Position numbers and translations under genes: made by a program. The notes beneath the pieces are model-generated. The model was not told the origin of the DNA and searched no databases. It was given only the letters and a program-made list of their open reading frames with translations. Source: Candidatus Kuenenia stuttgartensis (GTDB taxonomy: Bacteria > Planctomycetota > Planctomycetia > Isosphaerales > Isosphaeraceae). Taken from it: a stretch of DNA of 64,000 nt. Where the stretch lies: contig CAMBEP010000011.1 in assembly GCA_945865635.1 (NCBI GenBank), positions 1-64,000 on the forward strand. Direction: 5' to 3'. This document shows, one piece after another, positions 46,333 through 55,062 of the stretch (positions are counted from its first letter, which is position 1; each line of letters starts with the position of its first letter).

Positions 46333-46749
46333 ATGGTCGTGTCCATGTTGTCGGAAACCACCAACCCATCCGCTCCAAAAACTGCCCTTCTGCTGATGGC
46401 TCATGGCAGCCGCAGGGCCCAGGCCAATCAGGAGCTGGTCGATCTGGCCCAGCGTCTCCTGAAGCTGGGGCATTACACCGTGATTGAACCCAGTTTCTTG
46501 GAACTGGCTGATCCGGATATCGTAACAGGTGGCTCCACATGCGTTTTCAAAGGTGCAACCCGAGTCCTGATGGTGCCCTATTTTCTCTCGGCAGGTGTCC
46601 ACATTCAGCGCGACTTGGCAGAGGCCCTCAACCTTCTCATCTTGAAGTATCCAGAAATTGAGTTTCGGCTCGGCCTTCCACTCGGCCCGCATGAGCTTTT
46701 GGACAATCTGGTTCTGGAGCGGGTTCGCGAACTTGACGCAACTGATTGA
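46333..46749 (+). CDS. CbiX/SirB-like chelatase family protein
   Basis: 138 residues from the ATG at 46333, or 134 from 46345; a GTG at 46240 overlapping the previous stop would add 31 residues without family similarity. The sequence LLLMAHGSRRAQANQEL is the opening of small cobalt/iron chelatases of the CbiX/SirB type, with the histidine of AHGSR in the active site, and VLMVPYFLSAGVHIQRDL carries the second. They insert metal into sirohydrochlorin. No other tetrapyrrole gene is adjacent, so the physiological role is open. Confidence 0.82.
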   Translation: MVVSMLSETTNPSAPKTALLLMAHGSRRAQANQELVDLAQRLLKLGHYTVIEPSFLELADPDIVTGGSTCVFKGATRVLMVPYFLSAGVHIQRDLAEALNLLILKYPEIEFRLGLPLGPHELLDNLVLERVRELDATD

Positions 46750-46980
46750 TTGCAAGCAGTTTCTCAAGCCATGAGAGGCTCAAGGCTGGATCCATAGCGC
46801 CATGACTTTTGGAAAAATCCTCAGAAATGGTAAAACCGGGAAGTCATCTTGACGATTTTTCAAAGAAGGAATATGTAGTCTGTAACTGTCGGGCAAGGAT
46901 CGCCCAACACAACGACCTCTGGATATCAGCGAACTCACTTCGCCAGATCTCAGAGGTTCGCACAAAGGAGTGTGCCTGCG

Positions 46981-48171
46981 ATGTCGGAAGCCACATTCAG
47001 TATGGAATGGCCGGAATCCTGGGGCGACCGCCCTGTACCTGCCTTGGATTTGAAGGCCCAGTATGAGACGATTCGCGATGAAGTGGAACCCCTCGTTCTG
47101 CGAATCATGCGCGACCAAGCCTTTGTCATGGGCCCGGAAGTCAGCGGCCTTGAAGCCGAAATGGCCAGCTATTGCCAAGCCCCTTTTGGCGTTGGCTGCG
47201 CATCCGGTTCCGATGCACTTCTCATTCCTCTGATGGCTTGGGAAATAGGCCCTGGCGATGAGGTTATCACCACGCCTTACTCATTTTTTGCAACCGCTGG
47301 TGCGATTTGGCGCACGGGTGCCAAGCCAGTCTTTGTCGATATCGACCCCGTTTCCTTCAACATCAATCCTGACTTGATCGAAGCGGCCATTACGGATCGG
47401 ACGCGAGTTCTCCTGCCTGTCCATCTCTATGGCCAGACCGCCGATATGGAGCCGATCCGCCGATTGGCCGCCCAGCACGGAATGCCTGTTCTGGAAGATT
47501 CTGCCCAAGCCATCGGCGCAGAATATCGGGGCCTTCGAAGCGGCAATCTGGGTGAAGTCGCCGCTTTCAGCTTCTACCCATCAAAGAATCTCGGTGGGTT
47601 TGGCGATGGGGGCATGATCACCACCCACGACGAGCAGCTTGCCAAACGCATGGCCCGAATTCGCATGCATGGCATGGAACCTCGCTACTATCACCATGAA
47701 GTCGGCTTCAACTCCCGGCTCGATGCCCTTCAGGCCGCGGTCCTCCGAGTCAAGCTCCGCCATCTCGACAATTGGTCCAACGGCCGTCGTGAAGTGGCTC
47801 AGCGATACCACGAGCTCTTTGCCAAACATCTGCACGATGATGTCTTGGCCCTGCCCTTTGAGCTCGAAGACCGACATCACGTCTTCAACCAATTCGTGGT
47901 GCGTGTGCGGGATGGTAACCGCGATGCCCTCAAAGAATCACTCGGCCGGCAGAAAATCGGCTCGGAAATCTATTATCCTGTCCCTCTACACATGCAAAAA
48001 TGCTTTGCAACTCTGGGGCACGGGCCGGGCGATTTCCCGATCGCTGAAACCGCTGCCCTCGAAACTCTGGCACTGCCCATGTATCCTGAACTCGGCGCTG
48101 AAGCACAGGAACACGTCGTGCGATCCATCGCACGCTTCTTCCGCGAACAACGTTCGGCACGTGCAGCCTGA
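46981..48171 (+). CDS. DegT/DnrJ/EryC1/StrS family sugar aminotransferase
   Basis: 396 residues from the ATG at 46981, with AAGGAG upstream; a GTG at 46972 is too close to that site. The PLP lysine is Lys202 in FYPSKNLGGFGDGG, with HLYGQTADM and EDSAQAIGAEYRG as usual. These enzymes make amino sugars on nucleotide carriers for surface polysaccharides or glycosides. Sugar substrate unknown. A strong terminator follows within 60 bases. Confidence 0.92.
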   Translation: MSEATFSMEWPESWGDRPVPALDLKAQYETIRDEVEPLVLRIMRDQAFVMGPEVSGLEAEMASYCQAPFGVGCASGSDALLIPLMAWEIGPGDEVITTPYSFFATAGAIWRTGAKPVFVDIDPVSFNINPDLIEAAITDRTRVLLPVHLYGQTADMEPIRRLAAQHGMPVLEDSAQAIGAEYRGLRSGNLGEVAAFSFYPSKNLGGFGDGGMITTHDEQLAKRMARIRMHGMEPRYYHHEVGFNSRLDALQAAVLRVKLRHLDNWSNGRREVAQRYHELFAKHLHDDVLALPFELEDRHHVFNQFVVRVRDGNRDALKESLGRQKIGSEIYYPVPLHMQKCFATLGHGPGDFPIAETAALETLALPMYPELGAEAQEHVVRSIARFFREQRSARAA

Positions 48172-48220
48172 CCCATTGCATTCCAACCGATGCCGCAATG
48201 CCTGTTGCATCTACGAACCA

Positions 48221-48253
48221 GGGGGACGCGATCTTTTCGCGCCCCCTTTTTTC
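48221..48253 (+). terminator. rho-independent terminator after aminotransferase
   Basis: GGGGG(A)CGCGA pairs with TCGCGCCCCC around a five-base loop and leads directly into TTTTTTCTTTTT. Confidence 0.9.
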
Positions 48254-48279
48254 TTTTTATTTTCGGTATTTCAAGTTTA

Positions 48280-49008
48280 TCAATCCGTATCCTGGTGCCT
48301 CTCTGGCGTCAGTTTATGCGGAAAGCCTGGGTCAGTCGGTCTCGACCTGCGATTACGCGTGCGAGGGCTTTTCGGTGTCGGCACTGAATCGCCACTCATT
48401 AGCATATCCAGCGACTGACGATGCAATGTCACTAAACGCTCAGGTGTGACCCTGTACTTTTTCGCAATCTCTTCAATCGATCGATCCCGTTCAAAATAAA
48501 TCGATCGCATCACTTCACGATGCCGGCTTGGAAGCCTACGAAAACAATGCTCCAGAGAATCTTGCACCTCAAAGCCAAGCCCATATTCGGAACGGTCATA
48601 ATCGATCGATATTTTCATTTCCATATCAAGCATCTCATCGAAGCTCATATTCGAAGTGTTCTTGACGGAATACCACTCCATACCCTCTGCAATCAAAGTC
48701 TTTTGCCGATAATGTGCCTGCAGGAATTTACGCTTGGAATCGCATAAATAACCCGTTATCCTTCGCCTCGCATAGGTTGCAAATTTCACGTTGAATGATG
48801 CCCGAAAACATCGGGCCGCATCGACCAGCGCCAACATCGCTGCCGATTCCATTTCATCCTGAATCCAACTCCAGCCGACCGAAAATTCCCTGGCAATCGC
48901 CAATCCCAATGGTACATATTTGGCCGCCAGCTCCCTTTGCTCTTCATTCAAGGGCTCCACCGACTTCTCTTCAACCCCTAACTGATTATCTTCCGGTTGC
49001 ATTCTCAT
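48280..49008 (-). CDS. sigma-70 family factor with regions 2 and 4
   Basis: 242 residues. Region 2 is seen in LAAKYVPLGLAIAREFSVGWSWIQDEMESAAMLALVDAARCF and FATYARRRITGYLCDSKRKFL; region 4 in LPSRHREVMRSIYFERDRSIEEIAKKYRVTPERL. A spacer between them and a basic 40-residue tail give a larger size than ECF factors and fit the FliA/SigB-like grade. GGGGAG lies nine bases before the ATG. It is divergent from mutY and convergent with the aminotransferase. Confidence 0.82.
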   Translation of the reverse strand: MRMQPEDNQLGVEEKSVEPLNEEQRELAAKYVPLGLAIAREFSVGWSWIQDEMESAAMLALVDAARCFRASFNVKFATYARRRITGYLCDSKRKFLQAHYRQKTLIAEGMEWYSVKNTSNMSFDEMLDMEMKISIDYDRSEYGLGFEVQDSLEHCFRRLPSRHREVMRSIYFERDRSIEEIAKKYRVTPERLVTLHRQSLDMLMSGDSVPTPKSPRTRNRRSRPTDPGFPHKLTPERHQDTD

Positions 49009-49302
49009 CTTGACTACTCCCCTGTTGCATTATCAATGTTTTTTCGGTTCGATCACACTCCATTCGCACTCGACTTTCACTCACCGATTCCCTGATAAAG
49101 GGAATATACATCCCGTAAATGGGACTGCAACTGATTTTTAAAAATAGGTTTTTAAACTATTTATTTCAATTGGCTAGAATAGCGAGACTGCTCGGGTCAG
49201 GTAAATTCTGTGCAGGTGGATTTGTATTTTTGACAGTTTTTGGCGATGATTTCATTCGACTTTGCGGGAATGGCCTGATGTAATGACGGGAGAATTGCCA
49301 CG

Positions 49303-50454
49303 ATGCCAGATTTGGTCAAGAATGAAGCAGAAAACGCATGGAAGTTTCGTCAGGCCTTGCTTGATTGGTACGACCAGAATGGCCGCGACCTCCCCTGGCG
49401 AAATCATGGGGGTGATGCCTATCGTGTCATTGTATCGGAAATGATGCTTGTCCAGACCACCGTGGCGGCCGTCATCCCGTATTATCATCGTTTTCTAGAG
49501 CGATTCCCCACCGTTACAAGTCTTGCAAATGCCGACGAATCGGATGTTCTCAAGCTCTGGGAGGGCCTGGGCTATTATCGCCGGGCACGACATCTGCACG
49601 CCTTGGCCAAAGCCGTTGTGACGGATCACCAAGGCCAATTCCCAACCGACATAAACGCATTGCTCGCCCTGCCAGGAGTTGGCCGATACATCGCAGGGGC
49701 TGTCCGATCGTTCGCTTTTGATTTGCCAGCGCCGATTCTTGAAGCCAACACCATTCGCCTGATCGCCAGACTCATCGGCTTGCAGGATCCAGTTGAAACC
49801 AGTTCCAGCCAGAAAACCCTTTGGGCAGAGGCCACCGCTCGTGTCGATCCAAACCGCCCAGGTTCGTTCAATCAAGCCATGATGGATCTTGGGGCCACCC
49901 TTTGCTCGCCGCGCGAGCCTGCCTGCCTGATCTGCCCTGTCAGCCCTCACTGTGAAGCCTTCAAGACCGGGCTCACAGACCTAATCCCGATCAAAACGGC
50001 CAAAAGCCCACTCAAACCGGGCCAAGAATTCTCCCTGATCATCAAGCGGCCGGCCGACAACGCAATTTTGCTGCTCAAACGCTTGAATCATGGCCTCTGG
50101 GCTGACTTCTGGGAACTCCCGACATTTTGGGTCAGTGGCGCTGATCCAGCTCGCCGGTGCGAACTCGGCTTTGAGTGCCCTGATAGCAATCAGTCAATCC
50201 AACTTGTGGAGTGCCTCATGGGTCTGGATATCGGACCGCCTGAAGGCGCCCTGACCAAAACCGTCAAATACGGCGTGACCAACCATAAAATGACACTCCA
50301 GGTGCTGGAAGCAAAGCTCTTGAAGCCGCATTCAGACGAGCTTTTGTGCCCCCGGGGCTGGGCGGGGGCGGAGTTTGTACCGATGCCTGAAATCACCGGT
50401 CGATCCATCAGCACCGCGCAGCGCAAGGCCCTGAAAATACCGCTCAAAAGTTGA
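49303..50454 (+). CDS. mutY: A/G-specific adenine DNA glycosylase
   Basis: A 383-residue base-excision repair enzyme that removes A opposite 8-oxoguanine. The helix-hairpin-helix LPGVGRYIAGAV (123-134), catalytic Glu46 in SEMMLVQTT and the [4Fe-4S] cluster cysteines 201, 208, 211, 217 (C-X6-C-X2-C-X5-C) are all present, and a C-terminal NUDIX-like domain follows. The residue expected to be the catalytic Asp in the ILDGN motif of E. coli is Glu147 here (PILEANTIRL). GGGAG lies about ten bases before the ATG. Confidence 0.9.
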   Translation: MPDLVKNEAENAWKFRQALLDWYDQNGRDLPWRNHGGDAYRVIVSEMMLVQTTVAAVIPYYHRFLERFPTVTSLANADESDVLKLWEGLGYYRRARHLHALAKAVVTDHQGQFPTDINALLALPGVGRYIAGAVRSFAFDLPAPILEANTIRLIARLIGLQDPVETSSSQKTLWAEATARVDPNRPGSFNQAMMDLGATLCSPREPACLICPVSPHCEAFKTGLTDLIPIKTAKSPLKPGQEFSLIIKRPADNAILLLKRLNHGLWADFWELPTFWVSGADPARRCELGFECPDSNQSIQLVECLMGLDIGPPEGALTKTVKYGVTNHKMTLQVLEAKLLKPHSDELLCPRGWAGAEFVPMPEITGRSISTAQRKALKIPLKS

Positions 50455-50643
50455 GATTGTGCAAAAAATTCCGCCCTTGATTTCAAAGCCGACATCTACG
50501 CCTCGAAAAAAAAAATCTCCATTCAGGCCGGGTTGTTGTTGAATTCAAAACGGGTATGAATTAGGGTTTATCAGACTGTCAAATCTCACTGAACATCAAA
50601 ACCGGGCCTGCAAAACCAGATTTTTTCGGAGAACTCCACAATC

Positions 50644-51552
50644 ATGAAAACCTGTTGTCTCAGACCCTGGAATCCAAGATGTTGGATCTTGCTTATCGGG
50701 GCCGTTTTAGTCATCGGCTCTCCACACCCAGGCACGGCAGAAGAAGGCTTGCCAAAGAGCCTGAGCAATTCTCTGAGTTTTGCAGCCACGTTTGATCGTG
50801 ACTTCAACGCCGATTTTTCCAAGGGTGATGGCAGGCTTTATTCCTCCAAAACCATCGATCGCAAGCAGATAGACCAGAGCCTGACAGCTCCGGGAGTGGC
50901 TCGGGTCCGGCTTGGAGCCCGATCGGGCGAGGCCCTGAAATTTACGAAATCCGACCCCCGATTTCTGTTCTTTAAGGCCAACAAAAATCTTAATTATCAA
51001 AGCGATCGGGCCTGGTCGGGCAGTGTTTCGTATTTTATGAAGCTCGATCCCGAGAAGGATCTGCCGGATAATTTCGTGGACCCGCTTCAAATCACCGAAA
51101 AAGCCTGGAACGACGCCGCCTTTTGGAACGACTTTACCAAAGACGATCGGCCCCGCAAATTTCGTCTCGGCGTGCTGGCCGACCTGAAGGTATGGAATCC
51201 GGGCAACAAAGATTTTGACAAAATGCCCGACTCGGAGAAACCAGCGGTGGTGGTTCTCAATCCACCATTCCGAAGCGACCGATGGACCCACATACTGATC
51301 ACTTTTGAGGACTTCAATACAGGCCAGACCAATGGCAACTGCTCGCTTTACATCGACGGCCAACTTCAGGGAAAACTGACCGGCAGAAACCAGAAATTTA
51401 GTTGGGACCCAGACAAGGCGGTAATTTTCCTGGGCATCAACTATGCAGGCCTGATGGACGATTTGATGATTTTTGATCGCACTTTGACCTCGGACGAAGC
51501 CGCAATTCTGGCTCGATTTCGGCATGACAACCAACCGATGATCCATCCATAA
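50644..51552 (+). CDS. secreted LamG-like (concanavalin fold) protein
   Basis: 302 residues with a signal peptide (ILLIGAVLVIGSPHPGTAEEG). The mature part looks like a laminin-G/concanavalin-type beta-sandwich: SLSFAATFDRDFNADFSKG, RSDRWTHILITFEDF, SLYIDGQLQGKLTG and FLGINYAGLMDDLMIFDRTLTSDE, the last typical of LamG ends. Such domains bind carbohydrates or other polymers outside the cell. GGAG lies 12 bases before the ATG. No catalytic domain is fused to it. Confidence 0.8.
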   Translation: MKTCCLRPWNPRCWILLIGAVLVIGSPHPGTAEEGLPKSLSNSLSFAATFDRDFNADFSKGDGRLYSSKTIDRKQIDQSLTAPGVARVRLGARSGEALKFTKSDPRFLFFKANKNLNYQSDRAWSGSVSYFMKLDPEKDLPDNFVDPLQITEKAWNDAAFWNDFTKDDRPRKFRLGVLADLKVWNPGNKDFDKMPDSEKPAVVVLNPPFRSDRWTHILITFEDFNTGQTNGNCSLYIDGQLQGKLTGRNQKFSWDPDKAVIFLGINYAGLMDDLMIFDRTLTSDEAAILARFRHDNQPMIHP

Positions 51553-51946
51553 AGTTTTTGACTGTTTGGATTTGATGCCTTTGGACGAGTTGGTCGAGCA
51601 TCGCTAGAAATGGGTTTTTGGGAACTCGTCTCAGGCCTCGCATGGCGCAGGGAATGAATCAAGGATCGAGGTCTAGCGTGGATTTGCTTTCTGCAAGCCG
51701 ATCTTGCCCAAAACTCAACCGTCCCATAAGATATCTGGTACGGAACGATTGTGTGAGCGATTCGCCCGCCGGATGTTGGCAAAATACACAAAATGCGACA
51801 AGTAGGGACGATCGGAAAGCCGATCAAGTAAGACCGGGCGTGAGGATTACAGCCATGAAGTCCGGCTTCATGGTGCCGCAACAGATGTCGGTAAGTTCCC
51901 GTAGGGGTAAGAATACCAAGCCTTTGGGAACGGAAAGGAAGAGGGC
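51553..51946. other. intergenic leader of clpX
   Basis: About 394 bases between the LamG-like gene and clpX. It contains a possible RNA stem at 51853-51873 (CCATGAAG/CTTCATGG, five-base loop) and GGAAAGGAAGAGG as clpX ribosome site. A 111-codon frame (51618-51953) runs through it but overlaps clpX and looks like shadow. Confidence 0.5.
51853..51873 (+). promoter_or_regulatory. possible leader hairpin upstream of clpX
   Basis: Perfect 8-bp stem around TCCGG, about 75 bases before the clpX ATG. No T-run follows, so a regulatory or stabilising leader element is more likely than a terminator. Confidence 0.35.
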
Positions 51947-53347
51947 ATGCTGACAGGTAAGGATGTCACCGGTGGCCAAGGATCTGGGTCAGGCAAACGA
52001 GGCGGTTCCGGCACGTCCGGAAGCGGTTCGGGCAATGGTCCCAGCGGTGGTGGCGGAGGTCAAAAGAAGAACGCCACATGTTCCTTCTGTCGCAAAAGCT
52101 TCCGCGATGTAGGGCCATTGGTCGAAGGTCCAAGCGACGTATACATATGCGGCGAATGCATTGAGCTTTGCCAGTCGATTCTGGATCAGGAAAAGAAGCG
52201 TCGTGGAGTTCCCAAAACGCTCTTCACCGACATCCCAACGCCTCGCGAAATCAAAGAGCACCTGGATTCGTATGTGATTGGTCAGGATCGGGCCAAGAAG
52301 GTCCTATCTGTTGCTGTGCACAACCATTACAAGCGGCTGATGCACGGCGAGGAAGGTGCGGAGAATGATGTTGAGCTGGACAAGTCCAACATCCTCCTGA
52401 TCGGCCCGACCGGTTCTGGCAAGACTCTTCTAGCGAAGACTCTGGCCCGAATTCTGAACGTTCCGTTTGCCATTGGCGATGCCACCACCCTGACCGAAGC
52501 CGGTTATGTGGGCGAGGATGTTGAGAATATCCTCTTGAAACTGCTTCATGCGGCAGACTTCGACGTGGAAGCGGCTCAGCGGGGCATTGTTTACATCGAC
52601 GAAATCGACAAGATTGGCAAAACCAATCACAATGTTTCCATCACACGGGACGTATCTGGCGAGGGTGTGCAGCAGGCTCTTCTCAAAATGCTTGAAGGCA
52701 CCACGGCAAATGTGCCCCCGCAAGGTGGACGTAAGCATCCGGAGCAGCAATACATCCAGATGGACACATCCAACGTGTTATTCATCTGCGGCGGAACGTT
52801 CGTTGGCTTGGACAAGATGATCAGCAAGCGGATTGGCCGCAAGTCGATCGGCTTCGGGTCAGGTGCCTCACAGGCAGACGACTCACGCGAAGTGGCCGAC
52901 CTGCTGGACCGGGTCACAACCGACGACATCCTTGAATTCGGACTGATACCGGAATTCATTGGCCGTCTACCCGTAATCTGCCCCTTGATGCCTCTGACGG
53001 AAGAGGCCTTGGTCAAGATCATGAAAGAGCCTAAAAACGCCTTGGTCAAGCAGTACCAAAAACTGTTCGACATGGAAGGTGCCACCTTGGAATTTACCGA
53101 AGAAGCCCTTCGGGAAATTGCCAAAAAGGCCAAGGCAAAAGACACCGGTGCACGGGGCTTGCGCTCGATTGTGGAAGAAATCATGCTCGAACCGATGTAT
53201 TACCTCCCTGAACGGGCTGAGAAGTTCAAGGGGCCTTACATTGTTACTCCTGAAGTGATCCGCAAAGAGATCGGCTTGCTCGAGCAATCCGAATCTCCGC
53301 CAGCCACAAAGCCAACCAAAGAGTCCCGCAAGAAAGAATCAGCCTGA
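51947..53347 (+). CDS. clpX: ATP-dependent protease ATP-binding subunit ClpX
   Basis: 466 residues. It opens with about 30 Gly/Ser-rich residues (roughly 9-38), then the zinc-binding domain Cys45-x2-Cys48 and Cys68-x2-Cys71, and the AAA+ core with Walker A GPTGSGKT (153-160), Walker [10 protein letters not shown] and substrate loop GYVGED; IGF-like ClpP-contact loop is at [10 protein letters not shown]. It unfolds tagged proteins for ClpP. The glycine-rich N-terminal extension is unusual. AAGGAAGAGG precedes the ATG. No clpP gene is adjacent. It is followed by two glycosyltransferase-like genes. Confidence 0.95.
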   Translation: MLTGKDVTGGQGSGSGKRGGSGTSGSGSGNGPSGGGGGQKKNATCSFCRKSFRDVGPLVEGPSDVYICGECIELCQSILDQEKKRRGVPKTLFTDIPTPREIKEHLDSYVIGQDRAKKVLSVAVHNHYKRLMHGEEGAENDVELDKSNILLIGPTGSGKTLLAKTLARILNVPFAIGDATTLTEAGYVGEDVENILLKLLHAADFDVEAAQRGIVYIDEIDKIGKTNHNVSITRDVSGEGVQQALLKMLEGTTANVPPQGGRKHPEQQYIQMDTSNVLFICGGTFVGLDKMISKRIGRKSIGFGSGASQADDSREVADLLDRVTTDDILEFGLIPEFIGRLPVICPLMPLTEEALVKIMKEPKNALVKQYQKLFDMEGATLEFTEEALREIAKKAKAKDTGARGLRSIVEEIMLEPMYYLPERAEKFKGPYIVTPEVIRKEIGLLEQSESPPATKPTKESRKKESA

Positions 53348-53376
53348 TTTTCTCTTGATGCATAGGACTCTATGAC

Positions 53377-55062
53377 GTGCGAAATCTCCGGCTCGCGATT
53401 TTGGTCGGTTTGGCCTCTCTGGCCCTCCTGATCCTGACCGAGCCGGGAATGTCGATCGTCTGGGACGAAGGCTACACCTTGGGCCGGGTCGAACGCGTTC
53501 GGCTCTGGCTGCAAGCCTGTTATGACCCCTCGGGATTTGCAGCCACGTGGTCGACACCAAGCTTGGAACTTGTTCAGGCTCAGGGCCTTCCAGCACCATC
53601 GGCCAGACAGGTCTCGTCACGCTGGAGCTTGTTTTTTGAGCCCCGGGTCATCGGCTGGTTTTGGCCATTCGCTCGTGAAGAGCCACACGGCCACCCTCCA
53701 TTTTATGCCTTGGTTGCTCTGATTGGCGATCTGGCCACACCTTGGCGCCAGCCCCTTGCCAGAGAAAGGTTTGGAACCATCCTCTTCCACGCCATCGCCT
53801 GTGCAGCACTCTTTCATGTTCTCAAAAAACGGTTTGGCTTACTCGCTGCGATCAGCTCTGCAATCTGCTGGTCTGCCAGCCCACAACTCTTTGGTCTGGC
53901 TCATTATGCAACTTATGATGGGCTTCTCAGCTCGCTCTGGCTGATGGGTCTCTTGGCCACCGCTGAAGCCAATGATTCGGTCGAGCGCAACCAGGCCCTC
54001 CGCCGCTTTAGCTTGTCAGGCCTGATCTTGGGCGCGGCCATGTCCACCAAACTCAGCGGCTGGTTCCTGATCGGTCCCATGGTGTTTGGGGCCCTGATCG
54101 GCGGGCCCTGGAAGCGACAGCTCAAGGGCCTGATTCTAAGCCTCGCCGTGGCCGGGATTGCTCTTTATTTATTCAACCCGTCGTGGTGGTGCGAGCCCGT
54201 GGGCGGCCCACTGCGATTTTTCAAGTCGAACCTGACCCGTGGCCGCACCATACCGATTGAGACCCTCTACTTGGGGCAAATCTACAAAACCCCGTTAGAG
54301 TCGCTGCCGTGGTCCAACACTTTGGTCTGGACCATTCTCGCCACACCCGTCATCGCACTCATCCTATCGCTCTTCGGACTAATCCCCGCAGCCCGGCGTG
54401 GCCCGAACCAGAGTTTTTCACAAATCTTTTCTGTAGGTTGGTTTATACCACTGGCTCTGCGAGCTTTACCACACACACCCGGTCACGATGGCGTCCGTCA
54501 GTTCATCGCCGGGCTGGGCGTCGGAACAGCCATGACGGGCCTCGGAATCGGCTGGCTTGCAGCACGCAAGCCCAACCTGGCCAAGGGGCTAACCGGATTC
54601 CTCTGTGCAGAGGTATTGATCTCTCTGGCTGTTTATGTCCCAGTGCCGCTCTCCTATTTCTCGCCTCTGGTGGGTGGTCTGCCTGGAGCGGCCAGACTCG
54701 GCATGGAACCGACATACTATTGGGACAGTCTCACACCTGAGGCTCTCGATTGGCTTAATGCCAATACAGACCCGAACGAACGACTGGCATTTCGTGGCTT
54801 CCCAACCTCGTTCTTCTACCTCAATCAAGTGGGCCGACTCAAGCCATCGGTCGACCCCCGAACGGCTGGTCCATTCCGCTGGCTGGTGATGCAGAATCGG
54901 CCCGGCAATTTTGAGCCACGCGACCACGAGGTGGTGCGCAAGCTCAAACCTGCTTATACTTATACAAAGTTCGGTGTCTGGCTGCTTGCCGTTTATGACA
55001 TGAACGAAGTGCAAGCCGTCTGGACCGAGACTCTCAGCAAGCCGAATCGCAATCATCCATGA
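53377..55062 (+). CDS. GT39-like membrane glycosyltransferase, first of pair
   Basis: 561 residues starting at GTG with AGGA about nine bases upstream. An N-terminal membrane segment is followed by SIVWDEGYTLGRVERVR, the Asp-Glu loop of lipid-linked-sugar glycosyltransferases (ArnT/PMT-like), then about ten hydrophobic segments and a soluble C-terminal part containing EPTYYWDSLTPEALDWLNANTD. Its end overlaps the next gene by four bases (ATGA). Sugar donor and acceptor unknown. Confidence 0.75.
   Translation: MRNLRLAILVGLASLALLILTEPGMSIVWDEGYTLGRVERVRLWLQACYDPSGFAATWSTPSLELVQAQGLPAPSARQVSSRWSLFFEPRVIGWFWPFAREEPHGHPPFYALVALIGDLATPWRQPLARERFGTILFHAIACAALFHVLKKRFGLLAAISSAICWSASPQLFGLAHYATYDGLLSSLWLMGLLATAEANDSVERNQALRRFSLSGLILGAAMSTKLSGWFLIGPMVFGALIGGPWKRQLKGLILSLAVAGIALYLFNPSWWCEPVGGPLRFFKSNLTRGRTIPIETLYLGQIYKTPLESLPWSNTLVWTILATPVIALILSLFGLIPAARRGPNQSFSQIFSVGWFIPLALRALPHTPGHDGVRQFIAGLGVGTAMTGLGIGWLAARKPNLAKGLTGFLCAEVLISLAVYVPVPLSYFSPLVGGLPGAARLGMEPTYYWDSLTPEALDWLNANTDPNERLAFRGFPTSFFYLNQVGRLKPSVDPRTAGPFRWLVMQNRPGNFEPRDHEVVRKLKPAYTYTKFGVWLLAVYDMNEVQAVWTETLSKPNRNHP

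Noticed and set aside
46809..47066. 85-codon plus-strand frame before the aminotransferase
   Set aside because: Overlaps the start of a certain gene and lacks protein-like features.
49229..49260. TTGACA as a -35 promoter box upstream of mutY
   Set aside because: No acceptable -10 box at the right spacing.
51618..51953. 111-codon plus-strand frame in the clpX leader
   Set aside because: Overlaps the clpX start in another frame, has an arginine/serine-rich shadow-like composition and no ribosome site.
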